Below are positions 55,457 to 63,352 of a stretch of 64,000 bases of DNA, one piece after another. Source of the DNA: Hoylesella timonensis S9-PR14 (GTDB taxonomy: Bacteria; Bacteroidota; Bacteroidia; Bacteroidales; Bacteroidaceae); assembly GCF_000762405.1 (NCBI RefSeq), contig NZ_JRPQ01000278.1, positions 1-64,000 on the forward strand, written 5' to 3'. How positions within the stretch are numbered: position 1 is the first letter of the stretch; every line of letters starts with the position of its first letter. Both the position numbers and the translations under genes were made by a program. The notes beneath the pieces are model-generated. The model searched no databases. It saw only the letters and a program-made list of their open reading frames with translations, and was not told where the DNA came from.

Positions 55457-55924
55457 TTACAGTTTCCTCCATTTCTCTATATCTTCTCCGTACTCATCTA
55501 AATGGCTGCGCACGAGGTTCTCCACGAAACTTGAAAGATTGCTGCCCCTGTCGCCCAATCTTCGCACGATAAGGTCTGCACGTTCCTGTGTTTCCTTGCT
55601 CAGATAGACAGCCTTCCTATTACTGAGTTTGGCAGGTAAAAGATAGGCTTGCTTGTAGGCTTCAAGCGTTTCCTTTCTCATTTTGACACTGATGCGTTTC
55701 TGAACGGGTGCATTCTCTGGCAGCCTTGCTTGTTCAGTTTCGTGTGAAAGCTCGGTACACCGTGATACCTCTGTGTTCTGTAATGGCTCGACATCCTCTG
55801 ATGGCTTACCGCTCCGTGTCATCTTTGTGTGCTGCTGGCTACTTCTTCCGAGCAGTTCTTCTTCGTTACCACCTAAATAATATGAAAGGTCATACTCTAC
55901 CTCTGTTGTTTTCTTCTTTTCCAT
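55457..55924 (-). CDS. DUF3408-type protein
   Basis: A 155-residue protein. The first 75 residues are acidic and polar (disordered); the C-terminal half, MRKETLEAYKQAYLLP through SNLSSFVENLVRSHLDEY, is the DUF3408 pattern often found next to mobilization and conjugation genes of Bacteroidota elements. It has a ribbon-helix-helix-like look and may bind DNA. Function is unknown. The stop of the upstream primase is 4 bases away, so the genes are coupled. A gap of about 360 bases that includes the candidate oriT lies after it. Confidence 0.8.
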   Translation of the reverse strand: MEKKKTTEVEYDLSYYLGGNEEELLGRSSQQHTKMTRSGKPSEDVEPLQNTEVSRCTELSHETEQARLPENAPVQKRISVKMRKETLEAYKQAYLLPAKLSNRKAVYLSKETQERADLIVRRLGDRGSNLSSFVENLVRSHLDEYGEDIEKWRKL

Positions 55925-55928
55925 TTTT

Positions 55929-56897
55929 CTATCTCATTTTATGTTTAACTTGTTTCATCTTAACAGACTTACCTTGCATCTGTCCTTGTCGTTTTAGTTT
56001 CTCACGTACCCTATGGACGTGATACTCGTTGAGGTCTTTGAAGTCCCTGTAATGCACGGACATATCCTCCACCTTAAAACCTGCCTTCACGAAATCTGCC
56101 GTAGCTCTGCGTCCTGCTTCATCATTGTCAAAGAATGTACGAATAGAAAACACCTGTTTTTCATTGAGGTAGCGGATGCTCCTCGCTACATTGCTTACGG
56201 AGTTCATCACAAGACAGTGGTTGGTAAATTCTTCTTTCATTGAAAGAAAGGATAGAAAGTCCATAAATCCCTCGAATATACAGACAGGATTAGCTCTGTC
56301 TGTAAATATCGGAGTAATGTCCTTTGGTGCTATTGTTCCCTTGAACATACCGTTATCTCGAAGCTCATAACCTCCAGATTGATTGGCGAAACCAATGGCT
56401 TGGTAATGGCGACCTCCTACCTCATAGCTGATACAACGCAGAAAGTGCATAGCCTTTTCTATGTTGATGCAGCGTTCTTCCGTGAGGTATTTCTGCAAGT
56501 GGGGTGGCAAGGTGTCTAATATACCTGTCAGTCTTCTTGCCCCACTTGCGAATGCCATAGGTTTGCTACTTCTTTTCATTGCCCTGTCTGTCTTTTGAGA
56601 ACTGCAAGCAGTATAATCGGGAGCGTTTCGTCCCAATTGACGGATGGCTGCCAACAGCGTGCAGCCTTCTAACCGCACACAAAGGTCGATAATACTTCCG
56701 CCTTTGCCTTCAGCATAATCTATCCAAAGGTTCTTTTCTGTGTCCACCTTGAAACTTGGATGCGTATCTTCACGAAACGGTGAATGGTAAAGGGCATAGG
56801 CTGGTGTGCTGCGCACTGGTTTGATACCTTTCCTTTCAAGATACTCCACTATGGGGTATCGCTTAATGCGTGATAAATCTTCATCTTTCATTGTCAT
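55929..56897 (-). CDS. CHC2 zinc-finger/Toprim primase of the mobile element
   Basis: A 322-residue primase-like protein. N-terminal zinc-finger part resembles CHC2 (YALYHSPFREDTHPSFKVD, IDYAEGKGGSIIDLCVRLE near 30-70), followed by a Toprim region (VCIFEGFMDFLSFLSM near 210-225 and IRTFFDNDEAGRRATADFV near 251-269). It lacks the DnaB-binding domain of DnaG. Primases of this form are common in integrative elements and support copying the excised circle or the transferred strand. It lies beside a VapE-type ATPase gene. Confidence 0.87.
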   Translation of the reverse strand: MTMKDEDLSRIKRYPIVEYLERKGIKPVRSTPAYALYHSPFREDTHPSFKVDTEKNLWIDYAEGKGGSIIDLCVRLEGCTLLAAIRQLGRNAPDYTACSSQKTDRAMKRSSKPMAFASGARRLTGILDTLPPHLQKYLTEERCINIEKAMHFLRCISYEVGGRHYQAIGFANQSGGYELRDNGMFKGTIAPKDITPIFTDRANPVCIFEGFMDFLSFLSMKEEFTNHCLVMNSVSNVARSIRYLNEKQVFSIRTFFDNDEAGRRATADFVKAGFKVEDMSVHYRDFKDLNEYHVHRVREKLKRQGQMQGKSVKMKQVKHKMR

Positions 56898-57109
56898 TAT
56901 AATTATTGGTTGAACATTTATTCATTCTGATTTTTATATCGGATTATATTTTGATTATGCTGATAGCGCAAACTTCATTGATGCTTTTTTGCTTCCTAAA
57001 GCTTTTCCCCTAAAAACTTTTTTCACTTTCTTCTTACTACATACTTCTTTAATGTAAGTTATTAATAATCAACAATACTTTGCAGTAAACGATGATACTA
57101 CACACTCTA

Positions 57110-58384
57110 CTACATCAAACTACTACAGCTATTTACCAGTGGGCAGGGGTGGATTTTCCTAATCTTATAAACATAGACAGGACTACAACCCTCACGCCTC
57201 TTGCTTACCTTTTCAAAGCCAGCTCTTTTGAGTGCTTCGCCCATACGTTTGAGTGTCAAGGGTTGATGCGTATAAACACCTAAATAAGCGAGTATTTCGG
57301 TAGTGGTCATGTAAGCACAATGAGAATTGTCCTCCATTGGCTTCTCAAAACAGCACGACAAGAGTTCCATTTCTGCGGTCTGCACTTGGAAGTCCTCACT
57401 CTCCTTGTAGAGTTCAGCTATCTCGTCATCGTCAAACCAATAGCGAAAGCCTGCGTTTAACAAGGATTTAGCTTCGGTATAGACGGCATCCATAGAAATA
57501 GCTTTAGCTCGTTCTATGTCAATAGATAGCACCTCAAAGGGAAGAAATCGTCTGCTGCCTGTCGGGTCGGTCAAGAAATCATTGCCGTTTACCGATGCCA
57601 CGAAGCTCGCCAAGTGCGGATGTTCCTCCACATACTTGTCATAGGGCATACGGTATTTGACCATCGGACAGGTAATAAGGTTCTTGAGTTCATTCTCATC
57701 ACGCTTGTTGAGGGCTTTCAGTTGGTCGTCAATGTTCACGATAAGGTTCTGCCCTATATAAGTAAGTGTGTCCTTCTCCTGCGGATATATTTTTCCTGTG
57801 TAGCTGTAACCTTTAAGCGCAGGCGGACAAAGCAAATCAAGAAAGGTGGTCTTGAACTTTCCCTGCTCCCCTGTTAGTACAAGACAGGTATGGTTACGGC
57901 ATTCACGGTCGTCCATAGCGTTGGCAACCACTGCAACAAGCCATTTGGTAAGGTACGGCAGCCACTTTTCGGAGTTACGGACGGTAACGCACGATGCAAG
58001 ATTGGCGATGGCGCATTGGTTTATCTCTATCTTGTACAGCACTTCTGAAGCATCAACCTCTGGCAAAGCCTTGAAGTATTCCTGTATGGGATTGATACGG
58101 GGAGAAAAGCTGCTTTCGATGATGGAATAGAGATTATCAGCGGAAGTGATGATGCCTTCCTCGCTATCAAGTTCCCTGCGAAAGGTATTGATGTCATAAC
58201 GGCTGACCTTGCTATACACATTGGCACACTTGGGAGAAAACTCTGTTCTGCCAAGTACAGTGTTGAATCTGAAGTCATAATGGGTGGAGAGGTAGCTTTC
58301 TATCTCCTTGTTTTTGGAAGTTTGCCTACTATGCTTCGGCTTATCTTCTGTGCGTATATTGCTATTGTCTGCGTACTTCTTCAT
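57110..58384 (-). CDS. VapE/VirE-type P-loop ATPase
   Basis: A 424-residue ATPase of the virulence-associated E / DUF3874 type. The Walker A is GEQGKFKTTFLDLL, Walker B-like region QNLIVNIDDQLKALN, and the arginine-containing TDPTGSRRFLPFEVL. The C-terminal 100 residues are a winged-helix-like region. The start MKKYADNSN is chosen; the open frame extends about 26 codons upstream. Such proteins are helicase-like factors in element replication, often paired with a primase, as here. Confidence 0.85.
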   Translation of the reverse strand: MKKYADNSNIRTEDKPKHSRQTSKNKEIESYLSTHYDFRFNTVLGRTEFSPKCANVYSKVSRYDINTFRRELDSEEGIITSADNLYSIIESSFSPRINPIQEYFKALPEVDASEVLYKIEINQCAIANLASCVTVRNSEKWLPYLTKWLVAVVANAMDDRECRNHTCLVLTGEQGKFKTTFLDLLCPPALKGYSYTGKIYPQEKDTLTYIGQNLIVNIDDQLKALNKRDENELKNLITCPMVKYRMPYDKYVEEHPHLASFVASVNGNDFLTDPTGSRRFLPFEVLSIDIERAKAISMDAVYTEAKSLLNAGFRYWFDDDEIAELYKESEDFQVQTAEMELLSCCFEKPMEDNSHCAYMTTTEILAYLGVYTHQPLTLKRMGEALKRAGFEKVSKRREGCSPVYVYKIRKIHPCPLVNSCSSLM

Positions 58385-58917
58385 AATCATCCTAAAATGG
58401 TTTCTGAAAGTGAAGTTAAGGAGGATAATTCTGATAGCCAAGCATTCTCGGTGTGCTTGCATAATGTTGCATAGACTTGCTATAAAATTCCTTGTAGGAA
58501 ATCATCAAACATCTTAGTTTTTAGTGGATTAAATGGAGAAATCAAAGGATAAAAGGAAATGATACAAATACCAATAATTGATTGGCTTTGTAACAAACCA
58601 CATTCAAATGCGGTATTCTGCACATTTGGGTAGTGAACTATAAGTAAAGGAATAACAAAGAACGGATAAGGCGAAAATAACTACCTATTTAAACAAAAAG
58701 CAATCCACAAAAAGATGTAAGCAAAAATTAAGAGCTTATCTCTATGTTCTCAGAAATCTTAGAACAAGGCAGAATACTTATGCCAAATGGTAGGTTGTAT
58801 CTCTATATCTATTGACAGTGAAAGAAGAATAGTGGGCGTATTAGCGTTGATAACGACAAGGAATAAGGAAGGGAATTTCATCGTATTTCCTTTGTTTTCC
58901 CTGCTGTTCCTTAGTGC
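58385..58917. other. Gene-free stretch upstream of the HTH pair
   Basis: About 530 bases between divergent genes. It contains a half-copy of the CAGTGAAAGAAGAA motif (58816-58829), which recurs near the RhuM-like genes. No supported ORF and no clear promoter for the VapE-type gene. Confidence 0.4.
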
Positions 58918-58948
58918 TTTGAGCATAAGGAAACTATCCCTACTTTTG
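58918..58948 (+). promoter_or_regulatory. Promoter of the HTH pair
   Basis: TTTG at 58918-58921, 19-base spacer, TACTTTTG at 58941-58948: exact consensus, about 65 bases before the first HTH gene. Confidence 0.7.
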
Positions 58949-59014
58949 CATCGTGCTGGGGCGCAGAACGCTGCAACACAAGAAAACAGTAACAACGAGC
59001 AAAACAATAGAAGT

Positions 59015-59296
59015 ATGGGATATTTGATAATTACAGACCAGAACTGGCAGAAACTAAGGGACGAGATATTAAGTCTTGCAGACTGCTGCCACAAGGCATT
59101 TGGAGAGAAGTGTAAGCATACCGACTGGCTACACAATGGTGATGTGTGCAAGTTGCTTAACATCAGCAAGCGCACCTTGCAGCATTATCGTGATACAGGC
59201 GTGCTGCCATTCGCACAAATCGGACACAAGTGTTATTATAAACGTGAGGATGTGGAAAGGCTGCTCCTTACAAAAACTGACAAACCTAAAAAATAA
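59015..59296 (+). CDS. Small HTH protein, excisionase-like (first of a pair)
   Basis: A 93-residue DNA-binding protein starting MGYLIITDQNWQKL. The C-terminal HTH_17/MerR-like domain is VCKLLNISKRTLQHYRDTGVLPFAQIGHKCYYKREDVERLL. An upstream open frame of 76 codons is not used because the promoter lies inside it. Similar small HTH proteins in Bacteroidota elements act as excisionases or regulators. The second gene follows after 7 bases and is a paralogue. Confidence 0.8.
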   Translation: MGYLIITDQNWQKLRDEILSLADCCHKAFGEKCKHTDWLHNGDVCKLLNISKRTLQHYRDTGVLPFAQIGHKCYYKREDVERLLLTKTDKPKK

Positions 59297-59303
59297 ACAA
59301 GTT

Positions 59304-59594
59304 ATGGAAACGGCAAAAGATTTGAATTTTGGCTCGGACGATATGCAGGTGGTGCTTACCGCACTGCATGACGTGGTCAGAAGAATAAGGGAAGTGGCAG
59401 AGACGCACAAGCCATTGTTTGGCGGTGAGCATTTCCTCACGGGTAAAGAAGTGTGTGAGCGGCTGTATATCAGCCCTCGCACCTTGCAGGATTATAGGGA
59501 TAGAAAAATTATACCCTATACGCAGTTTGCTGGGAAGATGCTCTATAAGGCTTCGGATTTGGAAAAGTTACTGGAAGAATATTACAAGTTATAA
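59304..59594 (+). CDS. Small HTH protein, excisionase-like (second of a pair)
   Basis: A 96-residue paralogue of the preceding gene, in the same transcript. It keeps the same layout: a variable N-terminal helix, then EVCERLYISPRTLQDYRDRKIIPYTQFAGKMLYKASDLEKLL, a winged HTH_17 domain. Start METAKDLNF is chosen over a frame that begins inside the first gene. A strong hairpin follows at 59597-59638. Confidence 0.8.
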   Translation: METAKDLNFGSDDMQVVLTALHDVVRRIREVAETHKPLFGGEHFLTGKEVCERLYISPRTLQDYRDRKIIPYTQFAGKMLYKASDLEKLLEEYYKL

Positions 59595-59596
59595 TC

Positions 59597-59638
59597 GAGT
59601 AGGAGTAAACACCCATGATTAGTGTTTACCTCCTACTC
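59597..59638 (+). terminator. Hairpin after the HTH pair
   Basis: GAGTAGGAGTAAACAC (59597-59612) pairs with GTGTTTACCTCCTACTC (59622-59638), about 15 pairs with one bulge. No T tract follows on the plus strand, so termination is probable, not certain. Confidence 0.55.
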
Positions 59639-59675
59639 CTAAGATTAGCACAAAATTAATACTGGAATATTACAA

Positions 59676-59725
59676 AACACACAAAAGGTTTGTGGATAAA
59701 TAATCTCTCAAACCTTTTATGTGTT
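59676..59725 (-). terminator. Terminator of the element lipoprotein
   Basis: AACACACAAAAGGTTTG (59676-59692) pairs with CAAACCTTTTATGTGTT (59709-59725), about 16 of 17 positions. On the minus strand it is followed by TTGTAATA, and it starts 27 bases past the lipoprotein stop. Confidence 0.65.
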
Positions 59726-59751
59726 CTATTTTACTTATGAAATACAAATGA

Positions 59752-60537
59752 TTATTCAATTGCAACCCAATTACATGATCCACCATTAGAATCTGTTGTG
59801 GCATAATACAATTTTGCTGTTACATTTGAACCAGATGCTGCTAACTTTACAACAACATCTGTATTTGTAAAAAGTGTTCCTACTTTAGTTTTTGCATTCC
59901 AACCTCCGAAAACAAAAGTTTTACATGTATAAACAGGGGCTATTGCAGCATTAGTTCGACAAGTAAACTTTACGGAACTCTTATCGAAAGTTGGAAGAAA
60001 TGCATCTGTACCTTCTTCTGTTCCATTAGTAGAAATATAGCCGTATTGGTTCTTTCCTTTATTTCCAGACCGTGTTAGTGCTTGTGGAACTTCTTTGGAC
60101 ATCCTATACTTTTTAGATTCTTCTTTTACATTTGGTAAGGAAACTTTTTCACCATGCAATCTAGCCTCAGTTATAGCTTTGTTTGTATTCTTCAAATCTT
60201 GTAATACGGAATTATACAAATCAGCATCTACTCCAATAGTCTGTGCATCTTTTTCAGAAATATCTAAAGAGTATAAGCTATCTTTTATTGAGATGTAATT
60301 AGAAAGGATAACAGCAGCAGCTCGTTTATCCTTGATTTCTTTAGGAATACTGTTTACCTCATTGATAGGAAGTGCCAGTGCTTTCGCTTCTTCTATTTGT
60401 GAAGAATATGCCCTTGTTTTTATGTTATTTTGGTTCTTTTGAATACAAGAATCATCATTAGAGCATGATGTTAACACTCCTACAAATAATGCTAATATGA
60501 AAGTAAGAGTGTAAAGGGTTGTTTGTTTTGCTTTCAT
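59752..60537 (-). CDS. Lipoprotein of unknown function, mobile-element cargo
   Basis: A 261-residue predicted lipoprotein. The signal segment FILALFVGVLTSC ends at the lipobox Cys (residue 25). A helical, Lys/Glu-rich middle (about 45-150) is followed by a Gly/Thr/Asn-rich C-terminal region (about 165-261, with two Cys pairs) that looks beta-rich and secreted. I recognise no family. It is AT-rich compared with neighbours, has its own terminator, and sits between the HTH pair and the RhuM-like genes, so it is probably cargo. It could act in competition or host interaction, but that is not shown. Confidence 0.7.
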   Translation of the reverse strand: MKAKQTTLYTLTFILALFVGVLTSCSNDDSCIQKNQNNIKTRAYSSQIEEAKALALPINEVNSIPKEIKDKRAAAVILSNYISIKDSLYSLDISEKDAQTIGVDADLYNSVLQDLKNTNKAITEARLHGEKVSLPNVKEESKKYRMSKEVPQALTRSGNKGKNQYGYISTNGTEEGTDAFLPTFDKSSVKFTCRTNAAIAPVYTCKTFVFGGWNAKTKVGTLFTNTDVVVKLAASGSNVTAKLYYATTDSNGGSCNWVAIE

Positions 60538-60694
60538 AACTGTAAGTTTTTAGAGTTTTATAAATAAATACGTTGCGAATATATGTACTTTTCATGAAAA
60601 AAGCAAGTAAGTAGGCAACTTTTTTCTTCATCTGCCTGAAAAATACCTAAAAATAATGATAGTGGTTATTGAACTTTTTATAGATATACCTAAG

Positions 60695-60834
60695 CAGTGA
60701 AAGAAGAAGGGTAAGCGTAGTTACTATGTAGTACCATTTCGATGATAACCTAACTACTCGTTAATCCTTTATCTTTCACCGCTTTACCTTTAATGTAGTT
60801 ATGTAGTAAGATATAACAGTGAAAGAAAAAGGAT
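60695..60834. repeat. Long hairpin and CAGTGAAAG motif after the first RhuM-like gene
   Basis: AATCCTTTATCTTTCACC (60763-60780) pairs with most of CAGTGAAAGAAAAAGGAT (60817-60834). A further copy, CAGTGAAAGAAGAAGG, is at 60695-60710 followed by TTACTATGTAGTA. The hairpin starts 27 bases after the stop of the minus-strand gene. Confidence 0.7.
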
Positions 60835-60861
60835 ATAATCAGTAGTCTGTATAACTGCCAC

Positions 60862-61329
60862 TCAGCACCCCTGTGTGACACCTGTATCAACAATAATAGG
60901 AATGAATGTTGGCGCAGGAGATTGCAGCCTTTGGCAGAGATATTTCCTAAACATACCTGCCTCTACGCTGTTCAGATGAAAGGAAAGGGCGATGATAATG
61001 GGCAAGGGGCAGAGTGGCGCATAACTCTCCACGCTATCCCCCTGCTTACTTATGCTGCTGGTAGCATTACCTGCTTCTATCTCATAATACTTTAAGCACA
61101 TAGTCTGTTTTATAAGCTTGACCTTATGATTAACTTTCTGCCAACTAACTCCGAAAAACTTTGCCAGTTCGCCCTCCGTCATAGCAACCTCTCCCTTGCC
61201 TTGACGAATAACACGCATACCATCGCTCCACTCAAAAAAGCTACGCTTGATAGCTTTTCTTGTGTTATCGTTGGACTGATTACACTCTGACTTTCTTTGG
61301 TCGTCCTTTTGATGATGCTTTGCTTTCAT
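60862..61329 (-). CDS. RhuM-like DNA-binding protein (first paralogue)
   Basis: A 155-residue protein. A polar N-terminus precedes an HTH segment VAMTEGELAKFFGVSWQKVNHKV (about 48-70) and the block YAPLCPLPIIIALSFHLNSVEAGMFRKYL (about 105-133). The order HTH then LDaII-GYRVnS-atqFR-like segment is that of RhuM/Fic-associated virulence proteins, so I call it RhuM-like by pattern. It is 50-60 % similar by eye to the 61578-62003 gene. Each copy is followed by a similar long hairpin. Function unknown; DNA binding is likely. Confidence 0.6.
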   Translation of the reverse strand: MKAKHHQKDDQRKSECNQSNDNTRKAIKRSFFEWSDGMRVIRQGKGEVAMTEGELAKFFGVSWQKVNHKVKLIKQTMCLKYYEIEAGNATSSISKQGDSVESYAPLCPLPIIIALSFHLNSVEAGMFRKYLCQRLQSPAPTFIPIIVDTGVTQGC

Positions 61330-61496
61330 ATTTACACCTCTTTCATTGATTATCTGTTATCATTTTGTGATGCCCAAAAGTTCATTTTCCTCTCTGACCG
61401 CATTCCACGGCTAAAAAACATATCCTTTCCGTTCATGGATTGGTAGTATGTAGTCATACCGTAGTTGCACATATAGTCATCTACCAACTACAACGT

Positions 61497-61568
61497 AATC
61501 CTTTCTCTTTCACTGTGTTACCTTGTATTTTAGTAATGTAGTAAGATAACAGTGAAAGAAAAAGGATT
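61497..61568. repeat. Long hairpin after the second RhuM-like gene
   Basis: AATCCTTTCTCTTTCACTG (61497-61515) pairs with CAGTGAAAGAAAAAGGATT (61550-61568) with one mismatch; further pairs extend the stem to about 21. Only 10 bases after the gene's stop codon. No T tract, so a plain terminator is not certain. Confidence 0.75.
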
Positions 61569-61577
61569 GGTACATAT

Positions 61578-62003
61578 TCAGCTATTGATACCCCTGTCAT
61601 ATATGATGATAGGAATGACAGAGTTCCTTGGACGCATCAACTCACTGTACACATGCTTTCTGAACAGGTGGGCTTCTACGCTGTCAAGTTGAAAGGAAAG
61701 GGCGATGATTGTCGGTAGTGGGTAAAGCGGTGCGTAGCCCCTTACCTCCTTATCTGTGACAATCTTCCTTTCACCTGCATTCCTTTCATCTGGAGACAGG
61801 ATGGAATCTTCGGTTATCGCCCGAAGTCTGCCACAGACTTTCCTCCATGTCACACCAAAGAACCTCGCAAGCTCGCCCTCGGTCATGGCTACATCGCCTT
61901 TTCCCCTGCGGATAACCTGCATACCATTTCCCCACTCGAAGTAGCTGCGCCCCGTGTCCAGACGGATTGCAGCCTTGGTCTTTATTCCATCTTCCGTATT
62001 CAT
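61578..62003 (-). CDS. RhuM-like DNA-binding protein (second paralogue)
   Basis: A 141-residue paralogue of the 60862-61329 gene. HTH segment VAMTEGELARFFGVTWRKVCGRL (about 38-60) and the block YAPLYPLPTIIALSFQLDSVEAHLFRKHV (about 91-119) are shared. Its ATG overlaps the stop of the integrase by 4 bases (ATGA), so translation is coupled to integration. That makes a role in regulating the integrase or excision plausible. Confidence 0.65.
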   Translation of the reverse strand: MNTEDGIKTKAAIRLDTGRSYFEWGNGMQVIRRGKGDVAMTEGELARFFGVTWRKVCGRLRAITEDSILSPDERNAGERKIVTDKEVRGYAPLYPLPTIIALSFQLDSVEAHLFRKHVYSELMRPRNSVIPIIIYDRGINS

Positions 62004-63322
62004 GCCGTTTCCTCCATGCTTTTGTTTCTGCCTGTGTTGGCAATAGCCATTGTACCTATGGTAATAGTTTCCTTTACCGTTACCTTATCATCCTCTTTGT
62101 TCTTTTCCTGATGTTTGGCGATGAGTCTGTCCATATCCTCCGAAATCTTGCAGTCCGTTACCTGCGCATAAATCTGCGTACTTGCAATTGATGCGTGTCC
62201 CATCATCTTGGCGATACTCTCAATGGGGATACCTGCACTTAGACACATCGTTCCGAAGGTATGTCTTGCCATGTGATAGGACAGACGCTGCTTGATGCCA
62301 CAAGCCTTGCCTACTATGCTTAACTTCGCTGCTAACACACTTCTGCTGCAACAGGGTTGAAAGATAAGACGATTATCCATATTCGTGTTATTGCTTTCTT
62401 CTTTCACCGCTTGTAATTGCCTTTGCTGCTCGATAATCGTCTTGGCAATGGGGTGTAACGGCACAATGAACTCCACCTTGGTCTTCTGACGTTCCTTTCT
62501 TATATATATTTGTCCGTCCGCTGCGCTCTTGATATGCCCAAACATCAAATGTTCCATATCCGTAATGGCTAAACTTGTAAAGCAAGAGAAGATGAACATC
62601 CGTCTTGCAAGTTCGGCATCACTATCACATATCTTCATTGCCATCAGCTTTGCCACATCACTCTTGATAAGAAAGCGGATAGCCTTTTCTACTTTTTCAT
62701 ATTCCGCATGCTCGAATGGGTTATAGCGAATGATACGCTGGCTTACCGCACGAAACATCAAACGGCTCAGCCAACAAAGGTAATTATTGATGGTAGAGCC
62801 TTTCAATCCTTTCTTTTTAAGAAAGAAGCGGTATTCCTCAAACAACTCCTCCGTTATACTTCGGATTTCTATATCCGTACTACCTAAGTCCCTTATAAAC
62901 TCGCACAGCATCCTGTTAGCATAGCAAAGGTTAGTGTATGTTCTTTCTGCCTTTGATTTGCCCACACCTTCCTTTACCGATTGTAGTTCTGTATTGCTAA
63001 GCTCCAACAAAGTGGTGGGAGAAGTCGCTATGCCTTGCAATCTGTTTTTAAGCAGTTCAGCACTTATCACCCCGTCTTTTAGGAGCAGTTCCTGATAGGT
63101 CTTTTCTACTTGTTCTCTGAATGATTGCAGGCGAAGGTTTGTTTTCTTATCTGTAGTTATTCCTTGCTTGGCATTCCACTCCGCAGGCTTACATTCTTCG
63201 TTTGTAGTAATGACAGAGTTCTTGCCATCTATCGTGATACGGCAGAGTATGGAGGTCAGACCATTTGCCTTGGTCTTTTGTCTGTTGATATAAAACAGTG
63301 TCTTAAATGTACTTCTCATCAT
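62000..63322 (-). CDS. Tyrosine recombinase (site-specific integrase)
   Basis: A 440-residue phage-type integrase of the Bacteroidota family. N-terminal arm-binding and SAM-like core-binding domains (about 1-210) precede the catalytic domain: HMARHTFGT (His350, Arg353), GHASI (His376) and the nucleophile Tyr near 385 in STQIYAQV. The usual TGLR Arg is replaced by TSLAITDM, as in many Bacteroidota integrases. It excises and inserts the element. It follows a second recombinase by 30 bases and is coupled to the RhuM-like gene. Confidence 0.92.
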   Translation of the reverse strand: MMRSTFKTLFYINRQKTKANGLTSILCRITIDGKNSVITTNEECKPAEWNAKQGITTDKKTNLRLQSFREQVEKTYQELLLKDGVISAELLKNRLQGIATSPTTLLELSNTELQSVKEGVGKSKAERTYTNLCYANRMLCEFIRDLGSTDIEIRSITEELFEEYRFFLKKKGLKGSTINNYLCWLSRLMFRAVSQRIIRYNPFEHAEYEKVEKAIRFLIKSDVAKLMAMKICDSDAELARRMFIFSCFTSLAITDMEHLMFGHIKSAADGQIYIRKERQKTKVEFIVPLHPIAKTIIEQQRQLQAVKEESNNTNMDNRLIFQPCCSRSVLAAKLSIVGKACGIKQRLSYHMARHTFGTMCLSAGIPIESIAKMMGHASIASTQIYAQVTDCKISEDMDRLIAKHQEKNKEDDKVTVKETITIGTMAIANTGRNKSMEETA

Positions 63323-63352
63323 GATTTTAGTTTTAATGCTTCTATTCTATGG

